The notes under the pieces are model-generated. The model was not told where the DNA came from. It worked only from the letters and a program-made list of their open reading frames with translations, and ran no database searches. From positions 1 through 22,685 of IMG/VR virus record IMGVR_UViG_3300033149_001462: DNA of 22,685 nucleotides; one strand, given 5' to 3'. Positions 1 to 6,622 of the stretch are shown one piece after another (the first letter of the stretch is position 1; every line of letters begins with the position of its first letter). Made by a program: the position numbers and the translations under genes. This DNA comes from a virus.

Positions 1-83
1 GTTCCAAGAAGTCGGTCTGCACGCTCTCGCTGTTCGGGAGTTATTTCAAATGCAAAGCGTGGTACGTAGTTGTCATGAGACAT
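1..83 (-). CDS. Partial small phage protein (N-terminus only)
   Basis: An open frame starts at the ATG at 83-81 and runs off the left edge, giving 27 residues that begin MSHDNYVPRFAFEITPEQ. A clear ribosome binding site, GGAGG, lies 7 bases before the ATG. The start looks like short phage proteins with an F-x-F-x-I-T-x-E-Q opening followed by a basic helix (RERADRLL), but no function can be assigned from this piece. It would be the next gene after the sulfoquinovose synthase homologue in the leftward operon. Copy 1 of the 25-bp palindrome lies 15 bp upstream of its start codon. Confidence 0.75.
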   Translation of the reverse strand, partial: MSHDNYVPRFAFEITPEQRERADRLLG

Positions 84-98
84 CTTTGGACCTCCAAA

Positions 99-123
99 AG
101 ATTGTTTAATTTTTAAACGGTCT
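99..123. repeat. 25-bp palindrome, copy 1
   Basis: Half-sites AGATTGTTTA and TAAACGGTCT face each other around a 5-bp AT centre. The last base overlaps the stop codon of the gene at 123-1328, and the site ends 15 bp before the start codon of the next leftward gene at 83. Confidence 0.85.
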
Positions 124-1328
124 TACCACCTCGTGGTAGGGTCGATTACTTCCCTTCTTATGTTGTCAGCGTAAGGTATTAGGTCTTTTAATAGAGATGT
201 TATCTCACACTTTATGTTAGTTGTTGGTTTGTAACCTAGTTTCCTTAGTCCGTTATGGACAGGAACATAGTAATGTTCTTCTGCTTCCTTCCGAGGATTT
301 TTTAGGTGATTTATTTCAACCTTTAGTCCAAGGTCAGAAGCACATTCCTTTACGACGTTAGCTAGTTCGTTAATCGAACAAGTCATAGCGAATTGATTAA
401 GTGTTTGATAGGTTCCTTGCTTAGGAGGATTTTCAATAGCTAGGGTTATACAAGTTATTGAATCCTTAAGAGTTAGAAACCCACGAGTTTGACCGCCTTT
501 TCCATAAACCGTAAGAGGATGACCTATCAAGGCCTGTGCACAGAAGCGATTGATTACAGTTCCAAAGTATTGATCATAGTCAAAGCGAGTTATTTCTACG
601 TCATTGGATGTAGGCATCAGTCCAAATACAACACCTTGCATTATATCAGTTGAGCGCAATCCCCAGTTGCGACAAGCGAATTCTATGTTGTGAGTGTCGT
701 GGACCTTTGAGAGATGATACCAAGAACCTGCTGTTCGAGGGAATAGTAAGTCAGCCATTGCACAAGTTCGGGTGTCTTCCATTCTGACTATTCTTCCTGG
801 CTTTAGTTCATTTAAGCATGTATAGGGTATTCTGCCTTCAGGTATTATACAAGGAGGTGTTCCATATTCTCCCATCGTCCCTAATTTTATCAAATGAGCT
901 TCAGGACAAACCTCTTTCGTTGCCCATAAAAGATGTAATGTTCCTATTACGTTTTCTCTTTGTGTCTCTTCTGCACAATGTACATCTTTCATAGACCAAG
1001 GTGCAGAAGGTTGTTCTGCAAGATGGACGATTGTGTGAGGTTTGAATGTAGACAAGATGCTTCGCATGAATCCTGGAGTATTGATCCCTAGGTGAAGATC
1101 AACCTGGTCAGTGAAGTTTTTAAATGTTTTTAGGTACATCTTCCTTTCCCATGCAGATGTTATTGGTGTTAGAGAGTTACTACCAACTTCACGCACTCGT
1201 CTTCTGCGTGACTTGTTGTCGATTCCGAAGACAGTATAGCCACGCTTTAGAAGATGGATTGTTAAAGGATAGCCTATGTAGCCGTCGTTTCCAAGGACCA
1301 GTACTTTGTGGTCCTTCTCACTTATCAT
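123..1328 (-). CDS. UDP-sulfoquinovose synthase homologue (SQD1/SqdB-like, extended SDR)
   Basis: The protein (401 aa) belongs to the extended short-chain dehydrogenase/epimerase family and matches SQD1/SqdB along its length. That enzyme joins sulfite to UDP-glucose to make UDP-sulfoquinovose, the head-group donor of the sulfolipid SQDG. Visible landmarks are the NAD-binding G13xxG16xxG19, the active-site block KLGTMGEYGT with Thr151, the Y204-x3-K208 catalytic pair within YHLSKVHDTHN, RFDYDQYFGTVINRFC (248-263), HPLTVYGKGGQTRGF (270-284) and NPRKEAEEHYY (344-354). The family's EQRSAPYSM segment reads EQPSAPWSM, so a normally conserved Arg is Pro106. A segment before the YxxxK block, about 168-196, is longer than in plant SQD1. 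GGAGG stands 7 bases before the ATG. The start overlaps the end of the upstream gene by 11 bp. Family assignment is firm. Substrate and product are inferred, and other nucleotide-sugar epimerases are the alternative. Confidence 0.9.
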   Translation of the reverse strand: MISEKDHKVLVLGNDGYIGYPLTIHLLKRGYTVFGIDNKSRRRRVREVGSNSLTPITSAWERKMYLKTFKNFTDQVDLHLGINTPGFMRSILSTFKPHTIVHLAEQPSAPWSMKDVHCAEETQRENVIGTLHLLWATKEVCPEAHLIKLGTMGEYGTPPCIIPEGRIPYTCLNELKPGRIVRMEDTRTCAMADLLFPRTAGSWYHLSKVHDTHNIEFACRNWGLRSTDIMQGVVFGLMPTSNDVEITRFDYDQYFGTVINRFCAQALIGHPLTVYGKGGQTRGFLTLKDSITCITLAIENPPKQGTYQTLNQFAMTCSINELANVVKECASDLGLKVEINHLKNPRKEAEEHYYVPVHNGLRKLGYKPTTNIKCEITSLLKDLIPYADNIRREVIDPTTRW

Positions 1329-1506
1329 AGCAAGACCTCCTTTCTTTCGAATACAGTGTGTTATAAAGTTCGTTCAGCAATGCTCCTGCCTCTGACTCTC
1401 TTAATATTAAGGTCTCAGTGCCTACCTTTATTTCTACTTCATGATGGTCAATAATGGTTCCTTCACCTTTGTATACTGGATACCAATGGACAATTATTGA
1501 TTTCAT
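1318..1506 (-). CDS. Small hypothetical protein
   Basis: A 62-residue protein with no recognised domain. It opens with a hydrophobic strand (MKSIIVHWYPVY) and has an acidic and histidine-containing middle (DHHEVEIKV), then a helix rich in Glu and Leu. The start is supported by AAGGAGG 8 bases upstream. It is translationally coupled: its ATG overlaps the stop of the dCMP deaminase gene (ATGA-type overlap at 1503-1506), and its own end overlaps the start of the sulfoquinovose synthase homologue. A role alongside either neighbour is possible, but nothing in the sequence shows it. Confidence 0.7.
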   Translation of the reverse strand: MKSIIVHWYPVYKGEGTIIDHHEVEIKVGTETLILRESEAGALLNELYNTLYSKERRSCYDK

Positions 1507-2027
1507 AGTTCAAACCTCCTTATAACAATGTCTGAGTTTTCGGCTAATAACTCAGTGTGAGGGTCGTAGAATTTTACGTCCTCTACAACAATCTCCACAA
1601 TGCCTGCGTTGATGAGAGTGCCGAAACACTTTTGGCAAGGTATTACAGAGTTCATATATAAAGTGGTCCCGATAGTTGGGACACCAAGTCTTGCAGCATT
1701 AGAGACTGCATTTTCTTCTGCATGTTGCGCTATGCAATATTGTATACCTTCGCCACTTTTGTAACCAAGAAGTTTACGTGGACAAGTTGAGGCAATTGCC
1801 TTTGGTGGATAAATTTGAGACAGGTTAGAGAGTGTTTTGTCTTTCATGAACCTTTCGTGACCACAATGAGGGATTCCACGAGGTGGGCCGTTGTAACCAG
1901 TTGATACAATACTCTTGTTACGCACGAGAAGTGCGCCAATCTTTCTTGACAGACAAGGTGATTTCGAAGCAATGGTTTTGCAAACTTCATAGAAGTACCT
2001 ATCCCAATGTTTTGGTGCGTTCTTCAT
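1503..2027 (-). CDS. dCMP deaminase (ComEB-type)
   Basis: A 174-residue cytidine/deoxycytidylate deaminase-fold protein. It would convert dCMP to dUMP, feeding dTMP synthesis during phage replication, in the cytoplasm. The zinc site is visible: H102-A-E104 supplies one ligand and the catalytic Glu, and P130-C131-x2-C134 supplies the other two ligands. The N-terminal HWDRYFYEVCKTIA and STGYNGPPRG (42-51) are typical of dCMP deaminases rather than tRNA or CMP deaminases. Extra Cys/His residues (H54, C55, H57, C82) match the second, structural metal site seen in phage-type enzymes. The start has a GGAAAGGA site upstream. It overlaps the small gene before it by 29 bp and the gene after it by 4 bp. 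Confidence 0.93.
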   Translation of the reverse strand: MKNAPKHWDRYFYEVCKTIASKSPCLSRKIGALLVRNKSIVSTGYNGPPRGIPHCGHERFMKDKTLSNLSQIYPPKAIASTCPRKLLGYKSGEGIQYCIAQHAEENAVSNAARLGVPTIGTTLYMNSVIPCQKCFGTLINAGIVEIVVEDVKFYDPHTELLAENSDIVIRRFEL

Positions 2028-2181
2028 GACGAATCCTTTCCATTTCCTTTATTAGTAAAAGTTCTATGTCCATCAATGTAGAGTGGATTGATGCAACAAG
2101 GTCAGAAGAGGTAGTTCTTTGATCTGACTGCCTCTCGACTGCTCTTTCGAAAACCAGGTTAGCGATCTCCTTCTCGTTCAT
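1999..2181 (-). CDS. Small helical hypothetical protein
   Basis: A 60-residue, charged, probably all-helical protein (MNEKEIANLVFERAVERQ at the start, then DIELLLIKEMERIRHEERTK). It overlaps the upstream gene by 23 bp and the deaminase by 29 bp, a compact arrangement like its neighbours. Its ribosome binding site (AAGGA) is weaker than most here, so translation may depend on coupling. No family is recognised. Confidence 0.6.
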   Translation of the reverse strand: MNEKEIANLVFERAVERQSDQRTTSSDLVASIHSTLMDIELLLIKEMERIRHEERTKTLG

Positions 2182-2506
2182 ATAGGAAGTCCTTATCGTT
2201 CATGTCTACTAACAGTGCATCGAGTAGGAATGTGTAGTTCCTCAAATCAGTGATCTTTTCTCTCCACTGTTTCATAGAGTATTTCCACGGCTCTGCCGCC
2301 ATATCACAGATTGAGGTGAAGTGCTTGGTCATCATTCCTATGAGTGCAAAAGTAGGTTGAACGTTCTGTGCGAAAGCAGCTCGGTAGAATTGCTGAAGGC
2401 GATCGTCGCCAGTTTCAGGTGAATATTCTTTTGCTTTCCTTAGCAAGACCTTCTTGCTACGAAGGAAAGATTTTTCAAGTTCGATCATAAATTCTTCGTT
2501 AGTCAT
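2159..2506 (-). CDS. Conserved phage helical protein, possibly NTP-pyrophosphohydrolase/DUF1599-like
   Basis: A 115-residue protein, predicted mainly helical. The pattern K-x-E-Y-S (26-30), DDRLQQF (34-40), L-I-G-M-M-T-K-H-F-T-S-I-C-D-M (about 55-69) and WREKITDLRNYTFLLDALL (81-99) resembles small phage proteins thought to be related to nucleotide-modification or MazG-like all-alpha proteins. The conserved acidic and KH/D residues would suit metal-dependent nucleotide hydrolysis, and the next recognisable gene downstream is a dCMP deaminase. That functional link is inference. The start ATG follows GGAGGTAAAAAG. Confidence 0.65.
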   Translation of the reverse strand: MTNEEFMIELEKSFLRSKKVLLRKAKEYSPETGDDRLQQFYRAAFAQNVQPTFALIGMMTKHFTSICDMAAEPWKYSMKQWREKITDLRNYTFLLDALLVDMNDKDFLYEREGDR

Positions 2507-2530
2507 TTCTTTTTACCTCCATGTCATTAA

Positions 2531-2559
2531 CCTGCCCATCGTCACAGGGTGACGACAGG
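2531..2559 (-). other. Intergenic hairpin
   Basis: The 7-bp stem TCGTCAC/GTGACGA closes a 3-base loop and is extended by a CCTG/CAGG outer pair. It sits between palindrome copy 2 and the ribosome binding site of the gene starting at 2506. No run of T follows on either strand, so it does not look like an intrinsic terminator. It could be an mRNA processing or attenuation structure. Confidence 0.45.
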
Positions 2560-2560
2560 C

Positions 2561-2585
2561 AGACTGTTTAAATTTTAAACGGTCT
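2561..2585. repeat. 25-bp palindrome, copy 2
   Basis: Half-sites AGACTGTTTA and TAAACGGTCT, almost perfectly symmetric. The last base overlaps the stop codon of the gene at 2585-3004. The next leftward gene starts 54 bp away, with a hairpin in between. Confidence 0.87.
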
Positions 2586-3004
2586 TATCGACGAGCCACG
2601 TATTTGGAGACAGTGTTCTGATCTCCATATTCGTCGTCCTTGCGAACTCCAACGATTAGCCAGCCTTCGAGACCTACAAGGTCATCGGTCCAAGAGAAGG
2701 GCTTGGAATAGTCGATTCCGAAGGCACTTGCGAATTGCTTGAATTTGTAAATAGATCGCTGTGCCTGCTTTGGATCAAGCTTGTCACGGTCTGCGAGATC
2801 CCAGAAGAAGTCATTGAACTCGATGACCATTGGGTCATCAGGGACGTCGAAGACTGGTTGGTACCACTTTGCACCATTCTTGTCTGAGATCCCTTCTCGA
2901 ACACTAATGATGCGGGCTTTTACCTCAGTTCCACGAGGGAGAACTTTTGGTTCTGGTGCGTCGGTGATTTCTTTTTCCAGATCAGTGTAGTCGACTAAAG
3001 ACAT
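2585..3004 (-). CDS. DUF669-like candidate ssDNA-binding protein
   Basis: A 139-residue acidic protein, predicted mostly beta. It starts with an acidic tail, then PRGTEVKARIISVREG (23-38), a YQPVFDVPDD strand (48-57), a FNDFFWDL segment (63-70), a helix FKQFASAFGIDYS (88-100) and a closing VGLEGWLIVGVRKD (109-122) followed by a basic end (SKYVARR). This order of elements resembles DUF669-type phage proteins, often found beside RecA-like ATPases and nucleases and considered OB-fold ssDNA-binding proteins. The RecA-like ATPase and Cas4/RecB-like nuclease upstream fit that role. AAGGAGG precedes the ATG by 8 bases. The assignment rests on pattern and context. Confidence 0.6.
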   Translation of the reverse strand: MSLVDYTDLEKEITDAPEPKVLPRGTEVKARIISVREGISDKNGAKWYQPVFDVPDDPMVIEFNDFFWDLADRDKLDPKQAQRSIYKFKQFASAFGIDYSKPFSWTDDLVGLEGWLIVGVRKDDEYGDQNTVSKYVARR

Positions 3005-3033
3005 GGCTTTACCTCCTTTTTGGTTTAGTTAGT

Positions 3034-3294
3034 TTATATTTCAAGGCGTTCAAGTATACTACAAAGATTTACACATGCTCTTTCCAGGATACTACAATAC
3101 TCATTTATTGCTTGAGCTACAGGCACAAGATCTGGGACCCCAGAAGGAGATGACTTAGACTCTGTAAGGTCACTGCGAAGGACAGGAGCAAGTCTCTCTG
3201 TCAGTCGATCAACTAAGCCACTTACATCTCCTGCCAAGTTACTTAGTCTGTTTAGTTGTTTAGGTACTTGGCATTCCTCTGTTTCTGTATGCAT
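3034..3294 (-). CDS. Small coiled-coil hypothetical protein
   Basis: An 86-residue protein, helical with heptad-like Leu/Ile/Val spacing (QLNRLSNLAGDVSGLVDRL, then ICS/ILERL pairs near the end). An upstream in-frame GTG at 3303 lies inside the ribosome binding site, so the ATG at 3294, 8 bases after GAGGAGG, is the better start. No domain is recognised. It may oligomerise through its coils. Confidence 0.65.
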   Translation of the reverse strand: MHTETEECQVPKQLNRLSNLAGDVSGLVDRLTERLAPVLRSDLTESKSSPSGVPDLVPVAQAINEYCSILERACVNLCSILERLEI

Positions 3295-3345
3295 TTTTAA
3301 CACCTCCTCTCAGTTTTTTGTTGGTTGTTTGTTGTTAGTTGCTTG

Positions 3346-3630
3346 TTACCCTTCCTTTTGTTCATCACCTCCTTTCTTCCCTAGACGAATCATCAGAGGA
3401 TGTGCGTGTTCGTGGTATGGTTCTAGACACACAGCTATCATGCCATCAAACACTTCATGCCATCCTTTCTCCCTACAAATTCTATCGAAGGTGTCTCCTA
3501 TGCTTTCGTACTTTCCATCTTCATATGTAAGGTATCTGTCCCAGCAGATTTCGACTGTAGTATACCACTTACCAGATGGTTTGAAGATGTCTACTCTTAC
3601 ATGACTTGGATCTTCGGAATAGTGAGTCAT
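3346..3630 (-). CDS. Conserved phage hypothetical protein
   Basis: A 94-residue alpha/beta protein. RVDIFKPSGKWYTTVEICWD (12-31) looks like a two-stranded sheet, followed by an acidic helix (IGDTFDRICRE) and EPYHEHAHPLMIRLG (about 70-84). The Glu/His cluster EPYHEHAH could bind a metal, but no fold is recognised. The start has GGAGGAG 7 bases upstream. It is the first gene after the RecA-like ATPase in the leftward direction, 11 bp away. Confidence 0.7.
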   Translation of the reverse strand: MTHYSEDPSHVRVDIFKPSGKWYTTVEICWDRYLTYEDGKYESIGDTFDRICREKGWHEVFDGMIAVCLEPYHEHAHPLMIRLGKKGGDEQKEG

Positions 3631-3641
3631 CTGAGCTCCTC

Positions 3642-4466
3642 CTATTCAAACTTTAGTGGTGGTTTATCTTGCCAGTCCAAACCTGCTTTTTTCAAAAGTG
3701 CTTTGATGTCTGGTTCTTCAACTGCATTGAGTTTTCCATCGGCTTTTAGCCGAGACCGAGCGAGGTAAGTTCCCATAGAGTCAATCAGCATTTTCCTACG
3801 AGGACCTCTTGGACCTTCCTCTCCGATGAGTACGTAGATTTCGTCGAACAATAGAGGTATAGTTACAACTGCTTGGCCAGTTGTATAGAAACGGTATTTT
3901 ATGTCTTCACGGACTATGCCTGTTTTACTATCTATTGAAAGCGTCTTTTTTATTTCCCTGAGGTGGCCTGTTAAGATAAAATCACAGGGAAGGCGCATCA
4001 ACTTGCGAATGTAATTAGTCATGTGCACCTTCTGTGGATTATAGTCATGTCGATGCTGAGGTATTTCACCTGCACGGCCTTTCTGAGCAAGACCGTAGTT
4101 CATCACTGCCTCACCCCACGTAGTTGCGCTGTCAAGGCAATAGGTTCCAAAATGATTGAAGTAACCTATTTGCAAGCGTAGGTCGATAGTCTTCATCCAT
4201 TTAGCGAATTTGTCAGGTTCGAAGGGATCTTCATCTTCCCACTGAGTATCAGCGACTATGTCACCTTTTTCTATGTATTCACGAAGACACTTCGTGCCAC
4301 CAGGGTCGAAAGAGTCTATGTGCACAGGTTTGCGGGCAGTTCTTAGTAAAAAGGTCTTTCCAGCGTTAGTTTCACCTGTGATGAGCGCACTGAAGCGCTT
4401 TTGTAATGGGTCGCCTTCGTAATATTCTTTTACTTTTTTTAGTTCATTTGTATAGTCGTACGGCAT
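3642..4466 (-). CDS. RecA-like AAA ATPase (phage Sak4-type nucleotide-binding protein)
   Basis: A 274-residue P-loop ATPase. The Walker A motif is GETNAGKT (31-38), and GTYCLDSATTW (107-117) carries the Walker B aspartate after a hydrophobic strand. FILTGHL is a likely sensor strand. The length and arrangement fit phage nucleotide-binding proteins of the Sak4 group, single-strand annealing/recombination ATPases that act with a phage ssDNA-binding protein; the DUF669-like gene downstream would be that partner. The ATG at 4466 is preferred because GGAGG sits 8 bases upstream; an earlier in-frame ATG at 4484 overlaps that site. The ATPase assignment is firm; the recombination role comes from family and context. 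Confidence 0.82.
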   Translation of the reverse strand: MPYDYTNELKKVKEYYEGDPLQKRFSALITGETNAGKTFLLRTARKPVHIDSFDPGGTKCLREYIEKGDIVADTQWEDEDPFEPDKFAKWMKTIDLRLQIGYFNHFGTYCLDSATTWGEAVMNYGLAQKGRAGEIPQHRHDYNPQKVHMTNYIRKLMRLPCDFILTGHLREIKKTLSIDSKTGIVREDIKYRFYTTGQAVVTIPLLFDEIYVLIGEEGPRGPRRKMLIDSMGTYLARSRLKADGKLNAVEEPDIKALLKKAGLDWQDKPPLKFE

Positions 4467-4486
4467 TAGCTTTTCCTCCTTCATAG

Positions 4487-4681
4487 TTATTCTTCACAAT
4501 TGACGTGTCGTAGTAAGTAAACTGGTACAAACATAGTGATTGGTACATACTTTGATTCTGACAACTTTCTCAGCAACAAGTCCCGTTCCTTAGCAGACGC
4601 ATCACATACACTTTTCCAAGCTAGTGATTTGAGAACTTGTGAGTCGTTTCTTTCTCTGAAGAAATAAATTCTGTCACTCAT
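4487..4681 (-). CDS. Small hypothetical protein
   Basis: A 64-residue basic protein between the TSCPD gene and the RecA-like ATPase. It overlaps the end of the TSCPD gene by 8 bp and ends 20 bp before the ATPase start. GGAG stands 9 bases before the ATG. It has a helical basic middle (AKERDLLLRKLSESK) and a hydrophobic C-terminal strand (VPITMFVPVYLL). No domain is recognised. Confidence 0.65.
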   Translation of the reverse strand: MSDRIYFFRERNDSQVLKSLAWKSVCDASAKERDLLLRKLSESKYVPITMFVPVYLLRHVNCEE

Positions 4682-5018
4682 TACTTTTTCTCCTTTCTAA
4701 ATAGCGTTCTTTTAAAACCTTTGCCACTGCATCTGGGATAGATTTAATAACAGTGTCTTTCCAAGCAACTTGATTACCTCCATCAATGTCGATTAGTTGA
4801 TTGATAATCTCTTCGAGATCAACTTCGTGGCGAAGTGCAAGGGAAACCATCCTGCCGATGGCTTCTGCTTTTGCCATAGTTGATTTGCCACTCTTTCCGA
4901 GTGTGCAGAAGATTTCAAATGGCTTGTTGTTGTATTCTGAGATTGTCACGTAAAGGTTGCCATAACCAGTTGGGATTTTCACTGTTACAGATTCTAAAGT
5001 TTCGGGTCTACTTCTCAT
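4674..5018 (-). CDS. Stand-alone TSCPD-domain protein (ribonucleotide reductase C-terminal type)
   Basis: A 114-residue protein matching the TSCPD domain otherwise found at the C-terminus of adenosylcobalamin-dependent (class II) ribonucleotide reductase NrdJ, or as separate NrdJb-like proteins. Typical segments are PTGYGNLYVTISE (16-28), FEIFCTLGKSG (34-44), AKAEAIGRMVSLALR (49-63), VDLEEIINQL (66-75) and SIPDAVAK (93-100). The signature T-S-C-P-D reads K-S-I-P-D, so the defining Cys is Ile94. The ATG at 5018 follows the nuclease stop by one base and has GGAG 7 bases upstream; a longer frame from 5153 overlaps the nuclease gene and lacks such a site. No reductase catalytic subunit is in the window. 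It may help a host or distant phage enzyme, or have been recruited for DNA or nucleotide binding. Confidence 0.8.
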   Translation of the reverse strand: MRSRPETLESVTVKIPTGYGNLYVTISEYNNKPFEIFCTLGKSGKSTMAKAEAIGRMVSLALRHEVDLEEIINQLIDIDGGNQVAWKDTVIKSIPDAVAKVLKERYLERRKSNE

Positions 5019-5019
5019 C

Positions 5020-6006
5020 TTACCACTCCAAGTCTTTCTTGACAGAAGTTTCGATCTTAGAAGGATCCCAGAACTCGATGCGAAAGCCGAGAGGTGGCTC
5101 TTCACAATGTTGCAGAGGGTTTTGCCATGATAGACAGAAATCATGGAAAGCACAGCCGAAGTATTTAGTGCAATTGCTAGGATTCATTGGAAAGGCCATT
5201 AGTAACAAGTCGTCGTCTGAGGAATGAAATAGTCTGTCCATTTCTCTTTCGATTGAATCTAAGATGTCAACAACTGTCCATAACCACACATTCATTTGGT
5301 CAGGAGTTTTGAACGCAGGGACACGTTCGAAAGTTATGCTATAACCTTTCAGGTTCTTAGAACCTCCACGTGAATAGTAGTTAAAACAAGTTCCGCAGAA
5401 TTCTATTCCAAGGACTTGTTCGATAGGGAACATGCAATAAAGGCAATGTGTGTAAGTTCCATTTTGAATGCTTAGATGAAACTTCTCTCGCCAATACCTT
5501 GAGAGACGCTTTGTAGATTTATGGTCCCAAGAAAAGATCTTTCCATCTGATTTACGTTTCATAATGGAGTCAAGACGGTAGTGTAAAACTCGGCGATTAT
5601 CAACTGGGACCGTCCCAGAAATTTCAAGCATCTTTATGCCATCTAACACAACAACCTCGTTTTCGATCAAGTCAGAAGATCGTTCTTCTGCAAATTTCAT
5701 TAAGGCATAAAGAACTGCGGTTGGATCTTTTGGTGTATAAAGGTTGTCAGTTTCTGGAGGGAATTCTCTGCGATAATGTTCAATGAAGGCGTTGTAGGCA
5801 CCTTCTACATCACTGTAACCGTAGCGAAGTTGCCACTCCCTGGCCTTATGCCAGGATTCACCGAAGTAGGCGTCGTGGTTAGGTACGTTCATTCTCCAGC
5901 CAAGGACGTGTTCAAAGAAATATTTCCTCGGACAGTCAAGGAAGGTTTCTATTTTTGATGAATCAAGGATAGACCATTCAGGTTGTTCGACTAGTGGAAA
6001 TGACAT
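5020..6006 (-). CDS. PD-(D/E)XK nuclease with Fe-S cluster (Cas4/RecB-like)
   Basis: A 328-residue nuclease of the PD-(D/E)XK superfamily. In order: SSKIETFLDCPRKYFF (16-31) with the first cluster cysteine C25, GESWH (49-53), the R-x-D strand with D146, the catalytic D161-H-K163, the Q181-x3-Y motif, then C279, C285 and C291 as the remaining likely Fe-S ligands. This is the layout of Cas4, AddB and phage RecB-like exonucleases, which process DNA ends to give single strands for recombination. The RecA-like ATPase and DUF669-like protein close by complete a plausible recombination set. The ATG at 6006 has AAAGGAG 9 bases upstream; an in-frame start at 6120 would overlap the whole preceding gene and is less likely. 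No Cas1/Cas2 or repeats are present, so a CRISPR adaptation role is not indicated. Confidence 0.85.
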   Translation of the reverse strand: MSFPLVEQPEWSILDSSKIETFLDCPRKYFFEHVLGWRMNVPNHDAYFGESWHKAREWQLRYGYSDVEGAYNAFIEHYRREFPPETDNLYTPKDPTAVLYALMKFAEERSSDLIENEVVVLDGIKMLEISGTVPVDNRRVLHYRLDSIMKRKSDGKIFSWDHKSTKRLSRYWREKFHLSIQNGTYTHCLYCMFPIEQVLGIEFCGTCFNYYSRGGSKNLKGYSITFERVPAFKTPDQMNVWLWTVVDILDSIEREMDRLFHSSDDDLLLMAFPMNPSNCTKYFGCAFHDFCLSWQNPLQHCEEPPLGFRIEFWDPSKIETSVKKDLEW

Positions 6007-6011
6007 TTCTT

Positions 6012-6179
6012 TTACTCCTTTCGTAGCAGGTGGATGTCCAACAACTCCATTGTCAAGCGAAGAATCCGCTTGCAGAGTTCGACTATAATTGGATTTTCTG
6101 GCAAGTGAGGGTCTTTGCAATCTTGTTGTAGTTGCAAAGCGTCCTTACGCCACCTTTCCAATGTCCGTTTGGTTATCAT
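6012..6179 (-). CDS. Very small helical hypothetical protein (55 aa)
   Basis: A 55-residue frame starting at the ATG at 6179-6177 after AAAGGAGG, and ending in TAA at 6014-6012, five bases before the nuclease gene. The product (MITKRTLERWRKDALQ at its start) is basic, helical and leucine-rich toward its end. Its strong ribosome binding site and fit between neighbours make it a real gene. Function unknown. Confidence 0.7.
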   Translation of the reverse strand: MITKRTLERWRKDALQLQQDCKDPHLPENPIIVELCKRILRLTMELLDIHLLRKE

Positions 6180-6318
6180 CTCTAGACCTCCTTTCTAAAA
6201 GGTTGAAGATTAAAGTTCCGCATTTGGAACATCTGTATTTGCCAGCGCTTTTTACCTTCGTGATTTTCCAAATCTGTGGTTTGCAGATGTGGCATTCACG
6301 GAGTTTTATAAATTTCAA
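6145..6318 (-). CDS. Zinc-ribbon protein, TTG start
   Basis: A 57-residue frame beginning at a TTG at 6318-6316, preceded by TTGGAGGTC at the right distance, and ending at 6145 inside the next gene (35-bp overlap). It carries two CxxC knuckles, C9-x2-C12 (ECHICK) and C30-x2-C33 (RCSKCG), separated by a basic stretch, giving a zinc-ribbon. It is one of several tiny zinc-binding proteins of this arm and could be a nucleic-acid or protein adaptor. No specific family is recognised. Confidence 0.65.
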   Translation of the reverse strand: MKFIKLRECHICKPQIWKITKVKSAGKYRCSKCGTLIFNLLERRSRDDNQTDIGKVA

Positions 6319-6319
6319 T

Positions 6320-6622
6320 TTAGACCTCCAAGATATGATTTCGTTCTATGTAATGACCTTGTTTGAACAACAGCAGGTTCAATCGCTTATGTTTTGCAGC
6401 GAAGATTGCACAAGCGATAGAGTTCATCACGTTCAGTGAACAAGGAACAATGTAATCATCTGGTTGTGAGTCTTTCATCTTTTCACTAAAGATTCTTATC
6501 ATGTGATTAGTTGCATACCTATTCATTGAACCTTCGCTGAGAAACACTAGAGTACCGTATTTCTCTGCTGGAGAAAAATCGTGAGACGATTTGTTCACGA
6601 TGAAGACAGTAGGCATTTTCAT
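6320..6622 (-). CDS. Conserved phage hypothetical protein
   Basis: A 100-residue alpha/beta protein. It starts with a hydrophobic strand PTVFIVNKSSHDFSPAEKYG (4-23), then LVFLSEGSMNRY, a helix (HMIRIFSEKM) and a C-terminal LNVMNSIACAIFAAKH (63-78) with a NLLLFKQGHYIER closing hairpin. The profile resembles a small Rossmann-like phage protein of unknown role that I have seen conserved in unrelated phages. Its ATG overlaps the stop of the preceding gene in an ATGA arrangement, with GAAGGTG upstream. Confidence 0.7.
   Translation of the reverse strand: MKMPTVFIVNKSSHDFSPAEKYGTLVFLSEGSMNRYATNHMIRIFSEKMKDSQPDDYIVPCSLNVMNSIACAIFAAKHKRLNLLLFKQGHYIERNHILEV

Noticed and set aside
5020-6006. Cas4 as part of a CRISPR system
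   Set aside because: No Cas1/Cas2 genes and no repeat array are present; phage recombination is the simpler setting.
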